64,000 bases of DNA from assembly GCF_038396675.1 (NCBI RefSeq), contig NC_088930.1, positions 31,467,501-31,531,500 of the forward strand, written 5' to 3'. The stretch's first letter is position 1; the number at the start of each line of letters is the position of its first letter. The translations under genes and the position numbers were made by a program. The notes beneath the pieces are model-generated. The model did not search any database and was not told where the DNA came from. It worked only from the letters and a program-made list of their open reading frames with translations. This document shows, piece by piece, positions 21,545-30,344 of this stretch. Source of the DNA: Hydra vulgaris (Eukaryota; Cnidaria; Hydrozoa; Anthoathecata; Hydridae).

Positions 21545-22150
21545 AAGTTATAAGTAAGCAGGCAAAAAATAAGCATGCAAAAAAAAAAAAATAAGTAAGA
21601 AATAAATTAAGTTAGTAAGCAGGAAAATAAGTAAGCAAGTTAACCGCGGTTAAATAAAAGTAGGCCTACTCATAAGTAAGATGAATAAGTAAGTAAGATG
21701 AATAAGTAAGGCTAAGTAAGACAGTGTCGGGGACACAAAATTTTTTACAAAAAAAAACAAGTCACTAAGCAAGAAAAATAAGTCAGTTAAAATGTCTGTC
21801 GTGGAAGTTATAAGTAAGCAGGCAAAAATTAAGCATGCAAAAAAAAAATTAAGTAAGAAATAAAAATAAGTTAGTAAGCAGGAAAATAAGTAAGCAAGTT
21901 AATACTCATAAGTAAGACAATACTACTCCTAAGTAAGACAATAAGTATGTAAGATGATTAAGTAAGGCCAAGTAAGGCAGTGTCGGGGACACAAAATTTT
22001 TTTATAAAAAACAAAACAAGTCAGTAAGCAGGAAAAATAAGCAAGTTAAAATGAAGAAAAAAATACTCGAAAAGTAAAGTAGGTCTACTAAGTAAGATAT
22101 GCAAGTAAGACAAATAAGGTGTAAAAGTAAGGTAGTGTTGGGAGGCACAA
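21545..22150. repeat. 256-bp tandem repeat rich in AAGTAAG
   Basis: About 2.4 units. Landmarks AAGTTATAAGTAAGCAGGC and the hairpin GTGTCGGGGACAC recur about 256 bp apart (for example 21723 and 21979), with a third decayed copy near 22133. The units are built of shorter AAGTAAG words. Non-coding. Confidence 0.75.
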
Positions 22151-22290
22151 AATATTATTTTAAATAATTATTACAATTGTGTAAAAAAGTAAAGTTAATT
22201 AAACGTGTATATAGAAGAAAAAATACAGCGTAAAATTAAATATTTTTATAAATTTCGTATAAATATATTTTAACAAAATGTACACAATTT

Positions 22291-22557
22291 ATGAAAAAAA
22301 TGTCAAGAACAAGGTCAATAGCATCTAGGCGAGAAATTGATTTTAGAGTTTTTCCTGCCAGTCCTCCACCAGTGAATTTATTAAATTTAGGAATGGGAAT
22401 GAAAGATCTACAAGTAGTTGTAGATCAATTGGATTGTAAAAAAATTCTTTATTGCAAGCGAAAAACAAAGGCAACGTATAAAAGAAATAGACAAAACATC
22501 AAAAATGGACGTGCAGGACAGCCGATATATAAATGGGTCTTGACAAAAAAACATTAG
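22291..22557 (+). CDS. Small basic protein, family B paralogue (88 aa)
   Basis: Paralogue of the 20073 gene through a shared CK.I..CKR.T...YK.N pattern. The N-terminus has SRTRSIASRRE and a Pro-rich stretch (VFPASPPPVNLL). An out-of-frame ATG at 22278 precedes it. It is the first gene of a rightward block of basic proteins (22291-23942) and is probably a virion component. Unknown family. Confidence 0.6.
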   Translation: MKKMSRTRSIASRREIDFRVFPASPPPVNLLNLGMGMKDLQVVVDQLDCKKILYCKRKTKATYKRNRQNIKNGRAGQPIYKWVLTKKH

Positions 22558-22792
22558 ATAAATGTTTACATAAATTTTATATTAACAAAATATTTTATCA
22601 ACAAAACCAAATAATCCTCCATGAAGAACTTGAAGTAAGATAAAAAATAAAGTATTGAATATGTAAAAAAGACTTGATTTGAAATAGAAAAATAAAAAAG
22701 CAAGTATAAAAAGACAAAAGAAAGTTAAAGATTAAATTTAGTCGGAAAACGTGTTTTTTTTAAAAAAAAAAAAAAAATAATCGCGACAATAT

Positions 22793-22927
22793 CATGGAAG
22801 GAGGAGATTTAAAAAACGAGGAAGAGTAAACACTCAAAAACACTATAAAAAACGCGGACAAGGCATTTTAGGAAGCGTACTTGGTAGTATACCATTGCTT
22901 GGACCACTGTTTAACACTATATTTTAA
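22793..22927 (+). CDS. Basic pX-like peptide lacking an ATG start
   Basis: An open frame of about 44 codons reads GRRRFKKRGRVNTQKHYKKR and then a short hydrophobic end (ILGSVLGSIPLLGPLF). The basic head with a Gly/Pro/Leu tail matches the peptides at 51135-51797. No in-frame ATG exists. An ATG at 22794 opens a different 11-codon frame, so either the start was lost by an indel or translation begins by splicing. A TATAAAAAG lies about 90 bp upstream. Confidence 0.45.
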   Translation, partial: HGRRRFKKRGRVNTQKHYKKRGQGILGSVLGSIPLLGPLFNTIF

Positions 22928-22935
22928 AAGAAAAA

Positions 22936-23319
22936 ATGTATAAACGCTGTCATCGAATTGGCACTATTCATCATCAGAAACAAAAATGTTCAACTTGTTT
23001 TTTAAACGCATTTTTTACTATTGTGCAAAATGACGTAAAAACATTTTCTTTGTTGGTAAAAGACATGAAACGTGATGTTAAAGGATACATCAGAAATATC
23101 AGAATGGATGTTTCGAATCGCGGAGAATATATTGTTTTATTTTCATATTTAAACGGTCATTTGGTCGAGATGATATGTGGTAATGTAAATGAAGGTGATT
23201 CGAGTTTAACTTCTTTTTTAGGCGGATTCGAACTTGAATATGTTGTAGCATTAAATATGTACATTGTAAAATATAATGATAGAGTGTTATATGAAGGAAA
23301 GAAATTGCCTTTATTATAA
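22936..23319 (+). CDS. Hypothetical protein (127 aa)
   Basis: An intact frame beginning 8 nt after the preceding stop. The N-terminus is His/Cys-rich (CHRIGTIHHQKQKCSTC), followed by alternating beta-like segments (YIVLFSYLNGHLVEMICG). No family recognised. Tight spacing with neighbours suggests the same transcript as the basic proteins. Confidence 0.6.
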   Translation: MYKRCHRIGTIHHQKQKCSTCFLNAFFTIVQNDVKTFSLLVKDMKRDVKGYIRNIRMDVSNRGEYIVLFSYLNGHLVEMICGNVNEGDSSLTSFLGGFELEYVVALNMYIVKYNDRVLYEGKKLPLL

Positions 23320-23418
23320 GAAAACAAAATTGTATTTTTTGTAAATTAAACAGTGTTTTAATTTTAATTTTTTTTTAATAAATAACGCAACTTTTAAAAA
23401 AAATAACAAGTATTAATC

Positions 23419-23652
23419 ATGGATTTCAAAACATGTTTGGCCGAGTTTTACAATAATTTTTCCTCGCCTTCGCCTGTTTAGGATTTACAACCGTTAGATT
23501 CTTCATATAGCACGTTAAAATCTTTAAATAAAAATTTTAAATTGTTTTTCCGAGTAGACGCAAGCAATCAAATGAAAATAATGCGTTCATCTGATATGGC
23601 TATTATTACATTTATAATTCGGCAAAAAGAAAATAAATTTGAAATGCTATAA
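23419..23652 (+). pseudogene. Hypothetical protein (77 codons) with one nonsense codon
   Basis: ATG at 23419 reads 20 codons to TAG at 23479-23481, then stays open in the same frame to TAA at 23650-23652. The second half (KLFFRVDASNQMKIM) looks like a normal globular protein. Family unknown. A single point change would account for the stop, as in several other genes of this element. Confidence 0.5.
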
Positions 23653-23690
23653 AATGACTTTATTGAAGTGATAAAAGATACATTTCAAAT

Positions 23691-23942
23691 ATGGCTACTC
23701 GAAAGCGAATGAGAAAAACAAGCGCTAAAAATAAAAGACATTTTTTGAGACGAAAAATGAAGAAAACTCGGGGACACGGATTAGCCGATTACATAACTCC
23801 GAAAAACGTGTCAAATGCTTTGCAAGTCGGTTCTCTTTTGTTAAGTTTAAAAAAAGCGTGGAAAGGAAAAAAACCAAACACGGTAAATTTAACAAAAGCT
23901 GTCGAACCTTATATGCAAGATTACTCTTTTGAAGTACGATAA
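23691..23942 (+). CDS. Basic DNA-binding-type protein (83 aa), candidate core protein
   Basis: Starts MATRKRMRKTSAKNKRHFL with many Lys/Arg residues, then a helical part (NALQVGSLLLSLKKAWKG). Composition resembles adenovirus-type core proteins, but no homology can be shown by eye. It is the last gene of the rightward block and converges with the leftward protease block. Confidence 0.6.
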   Translation: MATRKRMRKTSAKNKRHFLRRKMKKTRGHGLADYITPKNVSNALQVGSLLLSLKKAWKGKKPNTVNLTKAVEPYMQDYSFEVR

Positions 23943-24043
23943 AGAAAAAAATTATAATTTGTATTTTATTTTTTATTTAAATAAAATGTATATACAAAAA
24001 TAAATGTTTTTTTATTTTTTGAAAACTTTGGTTTCTGTTGCGT

Positions 24044-24298
24044 TTAATAAAGACTTTTTTTTTTGCCGTTGCAATAATCACAAGTTATGTTAATCTTTGG
24101 TAACTTAAATATCTTTTTCTCGTATGTAACATATAATATATCGTCCTTGATAACGCCAAGACATTTGTTAAATTCTTCCAAAACTGCTTTTTGATTTTCT
24201 TTTGCCAAAATACAATATAATTGACCGTAACCACCACACGTATTGCACAATTGTTCTTCGATAGTGTCGCGTAAAGGACATATAGCTTGTCTTTGCAT
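24044..24298 (-). CDS. Small zinc-ribbon-like protein (84 aa)
   Basis: Two CxxC pairs: CNTCGGYGQLYC near residue 18 and CDYCNG near residue 74, a likely treble-clef or ribbon zinc site. It starts 6 nt after the protease stop, so it is expected on the same leftward transcript. Function unknown. Confidence 0.65.
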   Translation of the reverse strand: MQRQAICPLRDTIEEQLCNTCGGYGQLYCILAKENQKAVLEEFNKCLGVIKDDILYVTYEKKIFKLPKINITCDYCNGKKKSLY

Positions 24299-24304
24299 TT
24301 TTTT

Positions 24305-25468
24305 TTATAACAAGTTGAGATCAAAAAGCCTTTTTAAATGTTCTTTTGTGATGACGTCATCCCAAGGTCTGTCTAAAAATCTGTCTATTGTTTGTAATCG
24401 AGAAAAATTATTCAAGTATATTTGTTTTTTTTCTTCGTTTTGCATTAAATAAATATTTTCTTCAATCATTATAGAAGGTATAGCTAATAAATCCTGCATT
24501 GAGATTTTGTTCCATTGTGTTTCATTATTTGTTCTAAGCAAATCGTGACTTTTTAAAATGTTGCGTACAGTATTATCAGACAATATTTGTGCTTCATATA
24601 TATCACGATTAATTGTTTTGTCTTTGGATTTAGCCGACAGCGAGTCTCTCCAGTTTTTCTTGTTTTTTTTGAAATATAAAGGTAACAAGACGTCTTTTTC
24701 AAACAGTCGTTTGGCTGTTGCATCAAGATAAGGAAAGAATTCTTTTTTTACAAATTTAAAGAATGGAGCCATCTTTAGCAGAATTTGTTCAGAATTATGA
24801 AGCTGAGAAATTTCAAAAAAATGACGGTTTAACAAAGTGTCAAGTAAAGGTATGTAAATAGATGAACTATATCTGTATTCAGGTATGTTAAATAAAATTG
24901 TTAAAAAATATGCCGCGAAAGCACCACACAAACTACTGTTATTCCATTGATAGCAATTTTTGTTGTAAGATAACATGACATTTTTTCGTCCAGTTTCTGC
25001 GCTAAATTTCAAGATGAAATGTGTAAACCAATAAAATTCTTTATTATGAAGTGTCCACTCGTACGGAAAATGTTTTGTGTTTTTTATATAAGAATTAATT
25101 TCAATTTCGTTATAATTTATATTCAAGGTATTAATTTTTAAATTTGTTTGAACTTCGTCTACAGATTCAAACAAATGTCTGTTATATCTTAGATGAAAAG
25201 GAATTTGACGAAGAACGCTTTCTGGACCTAAACTGTCAAAGCAAAAAAAATGACCGTCATCCAATTTTATCAGCGCTCGCCAGTGTTGACCATCTTCTTT
25301 ACTTGTTTCATTGTTATAAATAATAAAAGAACCGTTTTTGTTCATGCGTTTAATAATGTCGATATGGGCTGTGGATCGACTTAATTCGTCAATGCCATAC
25401 ACACCTTTAAAATAATTCTTATACACAGGTTGAGAAAAATACGAAATTAAAGACTCATTTGAGCACAT
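24305..25468 (-). CDS. PRO: Adenain-type maturation cysteine protease (PRO)
   Basis: An intact 387-residue frame with the C5 peptidase layout in the usual order: catalytic His62 in GQHWRAL, Asp78 in FDSLG, Gln174 in YQWNN, Cys181 in SLCGAF. Polinton and adenovirus relatives are about 200 aa; here about 190 extra C-terminal residues follow, without a recognised domain. The enzyme cleaves capsid and core precursors during virion maturation. Likely substrates with L-R-G-G or I-R-G-G sites lie at 51313-51577. Its start overlaps the stop of the upstream 212-aa gene (TAATG), implying coupled expression. Confidence 0.9.
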   Translation of the reverse strand: MCSNESLISYFSQPVYKNYFKGVYGIDELSRSTAHIDIIKRMNKNGSFIIYNNETSKEDGQHWRALIKLDDGHFFCFDSLGPESVLRQIPFHLRYNRHLFESVDEVQTNLKINTLNINYNEIEINSYIKNTKHFPYEWTLHNKEFYWFTHFILKFSAETGRKNVMLSYNKNCYQWNNSSLCGAFAAYFLTILFNIPEYRYSSSIYIPLLDTLLNRHFFEISQLHNSEQILLKMAPFFKFVKKEFFPYLDATAKRLFEKDVLLPLYFKKNKKNWRDSLSAKSKDKTINRDIYEAQILSDNTVRNILKSHDLLRTNNETQWNKISMQDLLAIPSIMIEENIYLMQNEEKKQIYLNNFSRLQTIDRFLDRPWDDVITKEHLKRLFDLNLL

Positions 25469-26106
25469 TATTCTTCAATACTAAAAGAACTTGAAAAAAA
25501 TATTGTTACAACAGCATGTAAAATATTAACAAATAAAGTTTTTTTATCCGTCGGTTCTTCTTTTATTATTCCGTCAATGCTTCTTTTAACAGTTTGTTTT
25601 CGCAAAATTGCCTCGAGTTTTTTAATTAGAGTTGAAGCGGCTGGCAGCACTTTTGTACTAAACGTATCTATAAAACCGTCTGTTTGATCACCTTCTGCTT
25701 CAAACTGGCTTTTATTAGGTTGTGATTCCATGACCAAAACTACAAGTTTTGAATGATAATATTTTGCTATACAGTCTTTTTGATCCATGTAGTCTTTTTT
25801 TAATTTTTCAAAATGATTCTGATGGTCAAAGCAAAGCTGAGGCTCGTTTAAAAGGTGTTTAAAATTGCTATTATTGAAACATTTTTCAATTGAGCTAGAA
25901 TCAAGATTTGCTCGTTTGGAGTTTAATATTTTTTGAAGCAATTCGTTAGAGTATTCATCTTTTGTATGTTCATCATCTGATATAGGAGAATGTGGAGAGG
26001 AGTTGCCAGATTTATTAAACTGGCTGTATCTTTTACTCACTTCGTCTAAAGCGCATACAACGCAGTTGTTGTGAATTCTTTTAATTATACTGTCTACTCT
26101 TTCCAT
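25468..26106 (-). CDS. Hypothetical protein with C-terminal hydrophobic segment (212 aa)
   Basis: Polar, Ser/Asp-rich N-terminal half (NSSPHSPISDDEHTKDEY), helical middle, and a hydrophobic C-terminal stretch (LFVNILHAVVTIFFSSSF) that could be a membrane anchor. Its stop overlaps the protease start (TAATG). A TATAAAAATG-like box on the minus strand lies about 35-40 bp upstream. Unknown family. Confidence 0.65.
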   Translation of the reverse strand: MERVDSIIKRIHNNCVVCALDEVSKRYSQFNKSGNSSPHSPISDDEHTKDEYSNELLQKILNSKRANLDSSSIEKCFNNSNFKHLLNEPQLCFDHQNHFEKLKKDYMDQKDCIAKYYHSKLVVLVMESQPNKSQFEAEGDQTDGFIDTFSTKVLPAASTLIKKLEAILRKQTVKRSIDGIIKEEPTDKKTLFVNILHAVVTIFFSSSFSIEE

Positions 26107-26218
26107 TTTTTTTAATTAAAATTTAAACACATTTAACATTTTTATACTTTTAAAAGTAATTTTCAAAGAAACAGAGGTTATTCATGATTTACAACTCTTT
26201 TTTTTTTAGATATGGTTT

Positions 26219-26491
26219 ATGGATGTCGAATATATTGAAAATACAGAACGACATATATGGGGGAAAAGATGTCTAAGAGAGTTGTGTTTGCGAATGTTTA
26301 ATGGAAACAAAATTTATCACGTTCAAATTTGGCCATGTGTACCTTTTAATAAATTGAGTTTCAAGGAACAAAGTACTTTTAACTTTTGCAATCGTAATAT
26401 TCAAGGATTAACTTATCAACCTGATAATTCCTTTTCTGGCGAACATATTTTTTGTTGTAATACTGACGAATATTTGACTCTTATTTTTTAA
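26219..26491 (+). CDS. Hypothetical protein (90 aa)
   Basis: A TTTTTTTTTAG acceptor (AG 26208-26209) precedes a tiny out-of-frame uORF (ATG 26212) and then this ATG. Contains several Cys and aromatic residues (IYHVQIWPCVPF, FCNRNIQG). No family recognised. It is divergent from the 212-aa gene and precedes another small gene with its own acceptor. Confidence 0.55.
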   Translation: MDVEYIENTERHIWGKRCLRELCLRMFNGNKIYHVQIWPCVPFNKLSFKEQSTFNFCNRNIQGLTYQPDNSFSGEHIFCCNTDEYLTLIF

Positions 26492-26530
26492 AATTATGCA
26501 AACAATTTAGTATTGTTTAAAGGAGGAGAC

Positions 26531-26899
26531 ATGGAAAAAAGTATTCTAAATTCTTTAAATCTCAATTTATATTTCTTTGACTTGAATTATTTAAAATTTC
26601 CAAAAGTGCAAAATATGCGTTATTGGTATGGAGAACAAAAATGTGAATATCATTATACTCATTTGACATTTCAAATTTGTCGTTTACATCACTGTCCAAA
26701 ATATGAAACCAAAATGTTGTTATTATACATGCAAGATTTACTTTATTTTAAAATAGATGAAAATTCATCAAACAATTTTCGAGAATTTTTAAACTTTTTA
26801 AAGGATAACAACTGTAAAAATAAGAATACGTGTACATGTTTTGAAAATGTATTTTTTTTAAATAAAAATTTTTCCAAATATAATATAATTAAAAAATAA
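26531..26899 (+). CDS. Hypothetical Cys/His-containing protein (122 aa)
   Basis: ATG at 26531; an AATTTAG acceptor-like site lies about 22 nt upstream. A CEYHYTHLTFQICRLHHC stretch could bind metal. The remainder is Asn/Lys/Phe-rich. It converges with the 310-aa leftward gene, with only 13 nt between stops. Unknown family. Confidence 0.55.
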   Translation: MEKSILNSLNLNLYFFDLNYLKFPKVQNMRYWYGEQKCEYHYTHLTFQICRLHHCPKYETKMLLLYMQDLLYFKIDENSSNNFREFLNFLKDNNCKNKNTCTCFENVFFLNKNFSKYNIIKK

Positions 26900-26912
26900 C
26901 AAATGTTTCTTT

Positions 26913-27845
26913 TTATGAGTGAAAGACAATTTTCAACTCTTCCTTGTTTGCAATATTTCTTTCTTTATGCTTCAAGTAATCGTAAAGTTTGTCGTCTTTC
27001 TTGTAAAGAATAGCAGATATTGTAAAATTTCTTTTTAAAAAATAAAACCAGTTTGCTTGCGGAAACAATTCAATTGGCGAATTGCGGTAAAAATTACATT
27101 GATTAATAGCTTTGTAAATTAAAACTTTATCTTGCACTATTTTGTATTTTTCAGTTTTTGAAAAATAATCATAAATGCGAATAGGCGTGTATATAGTATA
27201 ATAACCATTGTGAAAGAGTTTGTCATTAAAACTAAAACGGGTATAATTGGCTTGAAGAGTAAACTTTGAAGGTATGTACTTTTTTCGCAATTCTTTATAA
27301 TCGCGGTAATGGTTATTCAAATAATCGCCATGATTATTAATCAAATAAGGAAACAAAAAGTAATATTTGAGAGAAAGTTTGAATTTGTTTTTCCACGTGT
27401 TAAACGAAGCTCGATTAAAGTATTTAAAATTTGCAATAAATTCATCCAGCTTATCTTTGTACAATTTATATATCGGGTGTGTTGATTCCTTTTTGATAAT
27501 TTCTAAAAAAGTTTCATTTATTAGAGCGCAAACTTGATACATTTCCCGAGTCCAATCAAGCGTTTGTTCTTCAAATGACATGCATTCTCTAAAAGATTTT
27601 GCAAACAAGTCCATATTGTTATTATTATCTTTCATTATAAAAACATGATAAAGAACCGAATATTGTTCCTCGGGTAAATTTAATTGAAGATTCCATTTTG
27701 TTAAATATTCTTTTATAATATTAAGCCAATCTTCATACGTGTGATCCAAATGATGAAATTCTTGAAGTATAGGATGAAGTTCATTATTTGGATAAAACAG
27801 TTGTAACGCTTTCTCTACAGATTGATCGACTTGCTTGCTCGTCAT
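26913..27845 (-). CDS. Hypothetical protein (310 aa)
   Basis: An intact, long frame rich in Tyr, Phe, Asn and Lys, predicted mostly helical, with no signal peptide or known motif. A TATAAATAC box on the minus strand at 27890-27881 lies about 40 bp upstream, so it probably has its own promoter. Its length and intactness in a decayed element suggest real coding. Function unknown. Confidence 0.7.
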   Translation of the reverse strand: MTSKQVDQSVEKALQLFYPNNELHPILQEFHHLDHTYEDWLNIIKEYLTKWNLQLNLPEEQYSVLYHVFIMKDNNNNMDLFAKSFRECMSFEEQTLDWTREMYQVCALINETFLEIIKKESTHPIYKLYKDKLDEFIANFKYFNRASFNTWKNKFKLSLKYYFLFPYLINNHGDYLNNHYRDYKELRKKYIPSKFTLQANYTRFSFNDKLFHNGYYTIYTPIRIYDYFSKTEKYKIVQDKVLIYKAINQCNFYRNSPIELFPQANWFYFLKRNFTISAILYKKDDKLYDYLKHKERNIANKEELKIVFHS

Positions 27846-28068
27846 TCTTTTAAAACTGACTGTATTTTAACATTTTCAAAGTATTTATACCCATTGAAAT
27901 TACCTTTTAAGGGAATAAAAAAAGCAATGTTTCTGGTAATAAACTGGTTTTTTTCAAGTTTTTATTAACAATACATTTAAATATCTCAAAAAAAAAAAAA
28001 TTAAATAATATTTAAAATTAAGCTTCTTCTTCTTCAGTTTCCTTTTTCAATTTTTTATTGCCAGTTTC

Positions 28069-28317
28069 TTAAATGGCATTTTCTTTCGCAGCTCTTTTTA
28101 AATTTTGATTAAAATTACGATAACCTTTTTCTTTCAATATGACGTTCATCATGGGAGGTTCAATTGCGGCCAATCTTTCGTGTTCTGAATAATGAAACAT
28201 TTCGTCGTCTTTTGCAAGTCGAATTGCAAAATTGGCAAATTTAACTTCTTTATAAATTTTCGTAACGTTGAACGCGTACACATAAGCTTTATTTTGAATA
28301 ATTTCCAAATCGCTCAT
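28069..28317 (-). CDS. Hypothetical protein (82 aa) or 3' half of the upstream gene
   Basis: The frame opens at 28344 with GTG and has its first ATG at 28317. It overlaps the end of the preceding 125-aa frame by 4 nt. Because a eukaryotic virus would not normally start at GTG, this may be a downstream cistron starting at 28317 or the tail of a single gene split by a frameshift. Contains FNVTKIYKEVKFANFAI and a basic C-terminus. Confidence 0.5.
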   Translation of the reverse strand: MSDLEIIQNKAYVYAFNVTKIYKEVKFANFAIRLAKDDEMFHYSEHERLAAIEPPMMNVILKEKGYRNFNQNLKRAAKENAI

Positions 28318-28340
28318 TAAATTTTCCAAAAATTTCTTTG

Positions 28341-28718
28341 TCACTTTACTTTGCGCATGATGTATAAACGCTTGATAGTTGTTTTCGCCGCCTTTTTATT
28401 TAAAAAACTTTTGTCGTCTTTACTAGTTTTTATTTCTGCTCTATACAGAAAATGAATTTTTTCTCTGTTTTTGCATTGCTGCCTGTATTTTTCAGGAAGC
28501 AATATCCATTCTTCGTCGTTATGATTAGAATAAACCACTTCGTTTTTTGTAAAATCGAATTGAGCGACAGGTTTTACCGGGCATTTTGAATATTGGCCAG
28601 CAATGACATCTTTCTCTCGTTGAATGTCACAAAGCCACAATGTATTTGCAGCCAAATTGCCAAATTTCAAATAACTTTTGTCGTTGCAATATGTAATTTC
28701 AAAATCAACGCCAGCCAT
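28341..28718 (-). CDS. Hypothetical protein (125 aa)
   Basis: ATG at 28718 lies 40 bp below a minus-strand TATAAAAG box. The product is a mixed globular sequence (ITYCNDKSYLKFG, EEWILLPEKYRQQC) ending in a basic tail. No family recognised. It is the promoter-proximal gene of the leftward block that diverges from the dUTPase block. Confidence 0.6.
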   Translation of the reverse strand: MAGVDFEITYCNDKSYLKFGNLAANTLWLCDIQREKDVIAGQYSKCPVKPVAQFDFTKNEVVYSNHNDEEWILLPEKYRQQCKNREKIHFLYRAEIKTSKDDKSFLNKKAAKTTIKRLYIMRKVK

Positions 28719-28757
28719 TTTTTTTTTGTTGAATGAAGAAATATTTTAAACAACTTC

Positions 28758-28765
28758 CTTTTATA
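28758..28765 (-). promoter_or_regulatory. TATA box for the leftward block
   Basis: The minus strand reads CGTATAAAAGGAAG, 40 bp upstream of the 28718 start. It shares the core GTATAAAAGGAA with the rightward box at 28930, so the two form a divergent promoter pair about 170 bp apart. Confidence 0.7.
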
Positions 28766-28929
28766 CGTTTTTTTTTCATTGTTTTTCTTTTTTTTTTTTT
28801 TTAAACAAATAAAATTCAAGATTAAAAAACAAGAATAAAACAAGTTTTTTTTGAACAATAAGCAACGTACGATTGTTGAACTTTGAACTCGATGACGTTT
28901 TTTTGTGTACTTTTCGCTTTAAAAAAGAG

Positions 28930-28937
28930 TATAAAAG
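28930..28937 (+). promoter_or_regulatory. TATA box and leader donor for the rightward block
   Basis: AGTATAAAAGGAACTG fits a strong TATA box. About 35 bp further is a short stretch ending CAA|GTGAGC (donor GT at 28972-28973), a good 5' splice site before any start codon. With acceptors ahead of each downstream gene this suggests a non-coding leader exon. Confidence 0.65.
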
Positions 28938-29062
28938 GAACTGTTTAGTTTAAAAAAAGAACAGAGTGCAAGTGAGCTTGAAATGTATGTATGCGCTAAA
29001 AGTTTAAATGTTTTTTTTAAATGTAATTCTTTGGATACATCGTTTTTTAAATGTTTTTTTAG

Positions 29063-29517
29063 ATGTCAGTTTTGATTGAAGATTTGGAAAACCATTCTTT
29101 TTATGCTACTTCGGGTAGCGCCGGTCTTGATTTGAGAAGTACGCAAGAAGTTATTCTTGAACCGTTTGAAAAAAAACTTGTTTCGACTGGAGTTTCTATA
29201 TTTAAAATGGATAACCATATTCAAGGTTTTTTAACTGCAAAATCAGGTCTTGCTTTAAAATATGGATTAGTGGTATTCAACTCGCCTGCTATCATTGATT
29301 CTGATAATACTCGAGAGATAAAAGTCATGCTTTTTAATAACAGTAAAGAACCTTATAAAGTCGAAAAAAAAGTTTTATTGCTCAAATCACATTTGTACCA
29401 TTTGTTCGAGCTCAAAAGGTTGAAGTTGAATTTGAAGGTTGTCAATCTTTATTTCATGTAGCATCAGCCGTTATTGAAAATAAAAGAGTTGGAGGATTTG
29501 GATCGACTGGACAATAA
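29063..29517 (+). pseudogene. DUT: dUTP pyrophosphatase (dUTPase) with one frameshift
   Basis: ATG directly follows TTTTTTTAG. Trimeric dUTPase motifs are in order: TSGSAGLDLRS (I), AKSGLALKYGLVV (II), NSPAIIDSDNTREIKVMLFN (III), and, after a frame change near 29370-29390, the C-terminal RVGGFGSTG (V). Motif III departs from the usual G-x-I-D-x-D-Y-R-G (Ala for Gly, Asn-Thr-Arg for Tyr-Arg-Gly), which may weaken substrate binding. The enzyme hydrolyses dUTP to dUMP, keeping uracil out of viral DNA. It is first gene after the rightward TATA/donor. Confidence 0.85.
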
Positions 29518-29683
29518 ATATCATATAAAACTTTTTTTGACTTTTAGAACACAAAATTTTCAAACATCGCTTATTTTTTTTATTCGTTAACCTTTTTTTT
29601 TTTTGAAATTGACAGTTATTTTTAATTTTTAAATAAAAATTTTTTTAAAAAAAAAGTCGGCAGGTATAAAAAAAAGTAACTGA

Positions 29684-29779
29684 ATGACAAAACTTTGTGA
29701 CAATTTAAAGGAATTGACTAGTAATATGCAAATTTCTGACGAAATAAACGAATGTTTGTTACAATTTTATAAAGAATAA
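29684..29779 (+). CDS. Possible micro-gene (31 aa)
   Basis: A short frame with a TATAAAAAA sequence 15-20 nt upstream. Product is acidic and helical (ISDEINECLLQFYKE). Too short to assign. It ends just before the acceptor of the next gene. Confidence 0.3.
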   Translation: MTKLCDNLKELTSNMQISDEINECLLQFYKE

Positions 29780-29802
29780 ATTTTTTTTAGGATATAAAAA
29801 AA

Positions 29803-30276
29803 ATGAAATGCAACAGTAGAAACAACTCTGGCAAAGAATGCAGCTTTAATAAAAACGTGGAATGGGCAAAACATAAATGTGAACGTTTGTATATATGGAA
29901 CCGCGTTTTCGATGAAAATCCAAAACATTATGAACATTTCAACACAATTAGAAAAATTTTAAAATATGACAAAGACGATTGGGAAACAAAATGGAGCTCT
30001 GGTACAATAACAAAAATTTTAATGGAGTTAAAACACGATATTGAGAGCATTGATAAAAATTTATTAAGTTTATTGTACATGGATTGCATTTTCAAAATAA
30101 TTAAAAAATGTCACAAAGCCATTTTGGAACTGGAAATTTTAATAAATGAAGAAAATAAATTTATTAAAGAGAGGAACGTTGCCATTTCAAAATATTTAGA
30201 ACTATGTTTTCAATACGACTTTAAAGGACAAATCTTGCAAGATTTTAATTATGTAACACGCAAAGAAAAACTTTAA
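29803..30276 (+). CDS. Hypothetical protein (157 aa)
   Basis: An acceptor TTTTTTTTAG (AG 29789-29790) lies 12 nt before the ATG. N-terminal cysteines (CNSRNNSGKEC, HKCERLY) may bind metal. The remainder is helical, Lys/Glu/Leu-rich. First of a run of small rightward accessory genes, each with its own acceptor. Unknown family. Confidence 0.6.
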   Translation: MKCNSRNNSGKECSFNKNVEWAKHKCERLYIWNRVFDENPKHYEHFNTIRKILKYDKDDWETKWSSGTITKILMELKHDIESIDKNLLSLLYMDCIFKIIKKCHKAILELEILINEENKFIKERNVAISKYLELCFQYDFKGQILQDFNYVTRKEKL

Positions 30277-30344
30277 GTTCATAAAAAAATAATAAAATCT
30301 GTATTTGTATCAATTATAAAACCTGTTTTCTAATTTTTTTTAGA

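Noticed and set aside
21545..22150. CRISPR-like or telomeric array from AAGTAAG words
   Set aside because: Words are irregular and nested in a 256-bp tandem unit without unique spacers.
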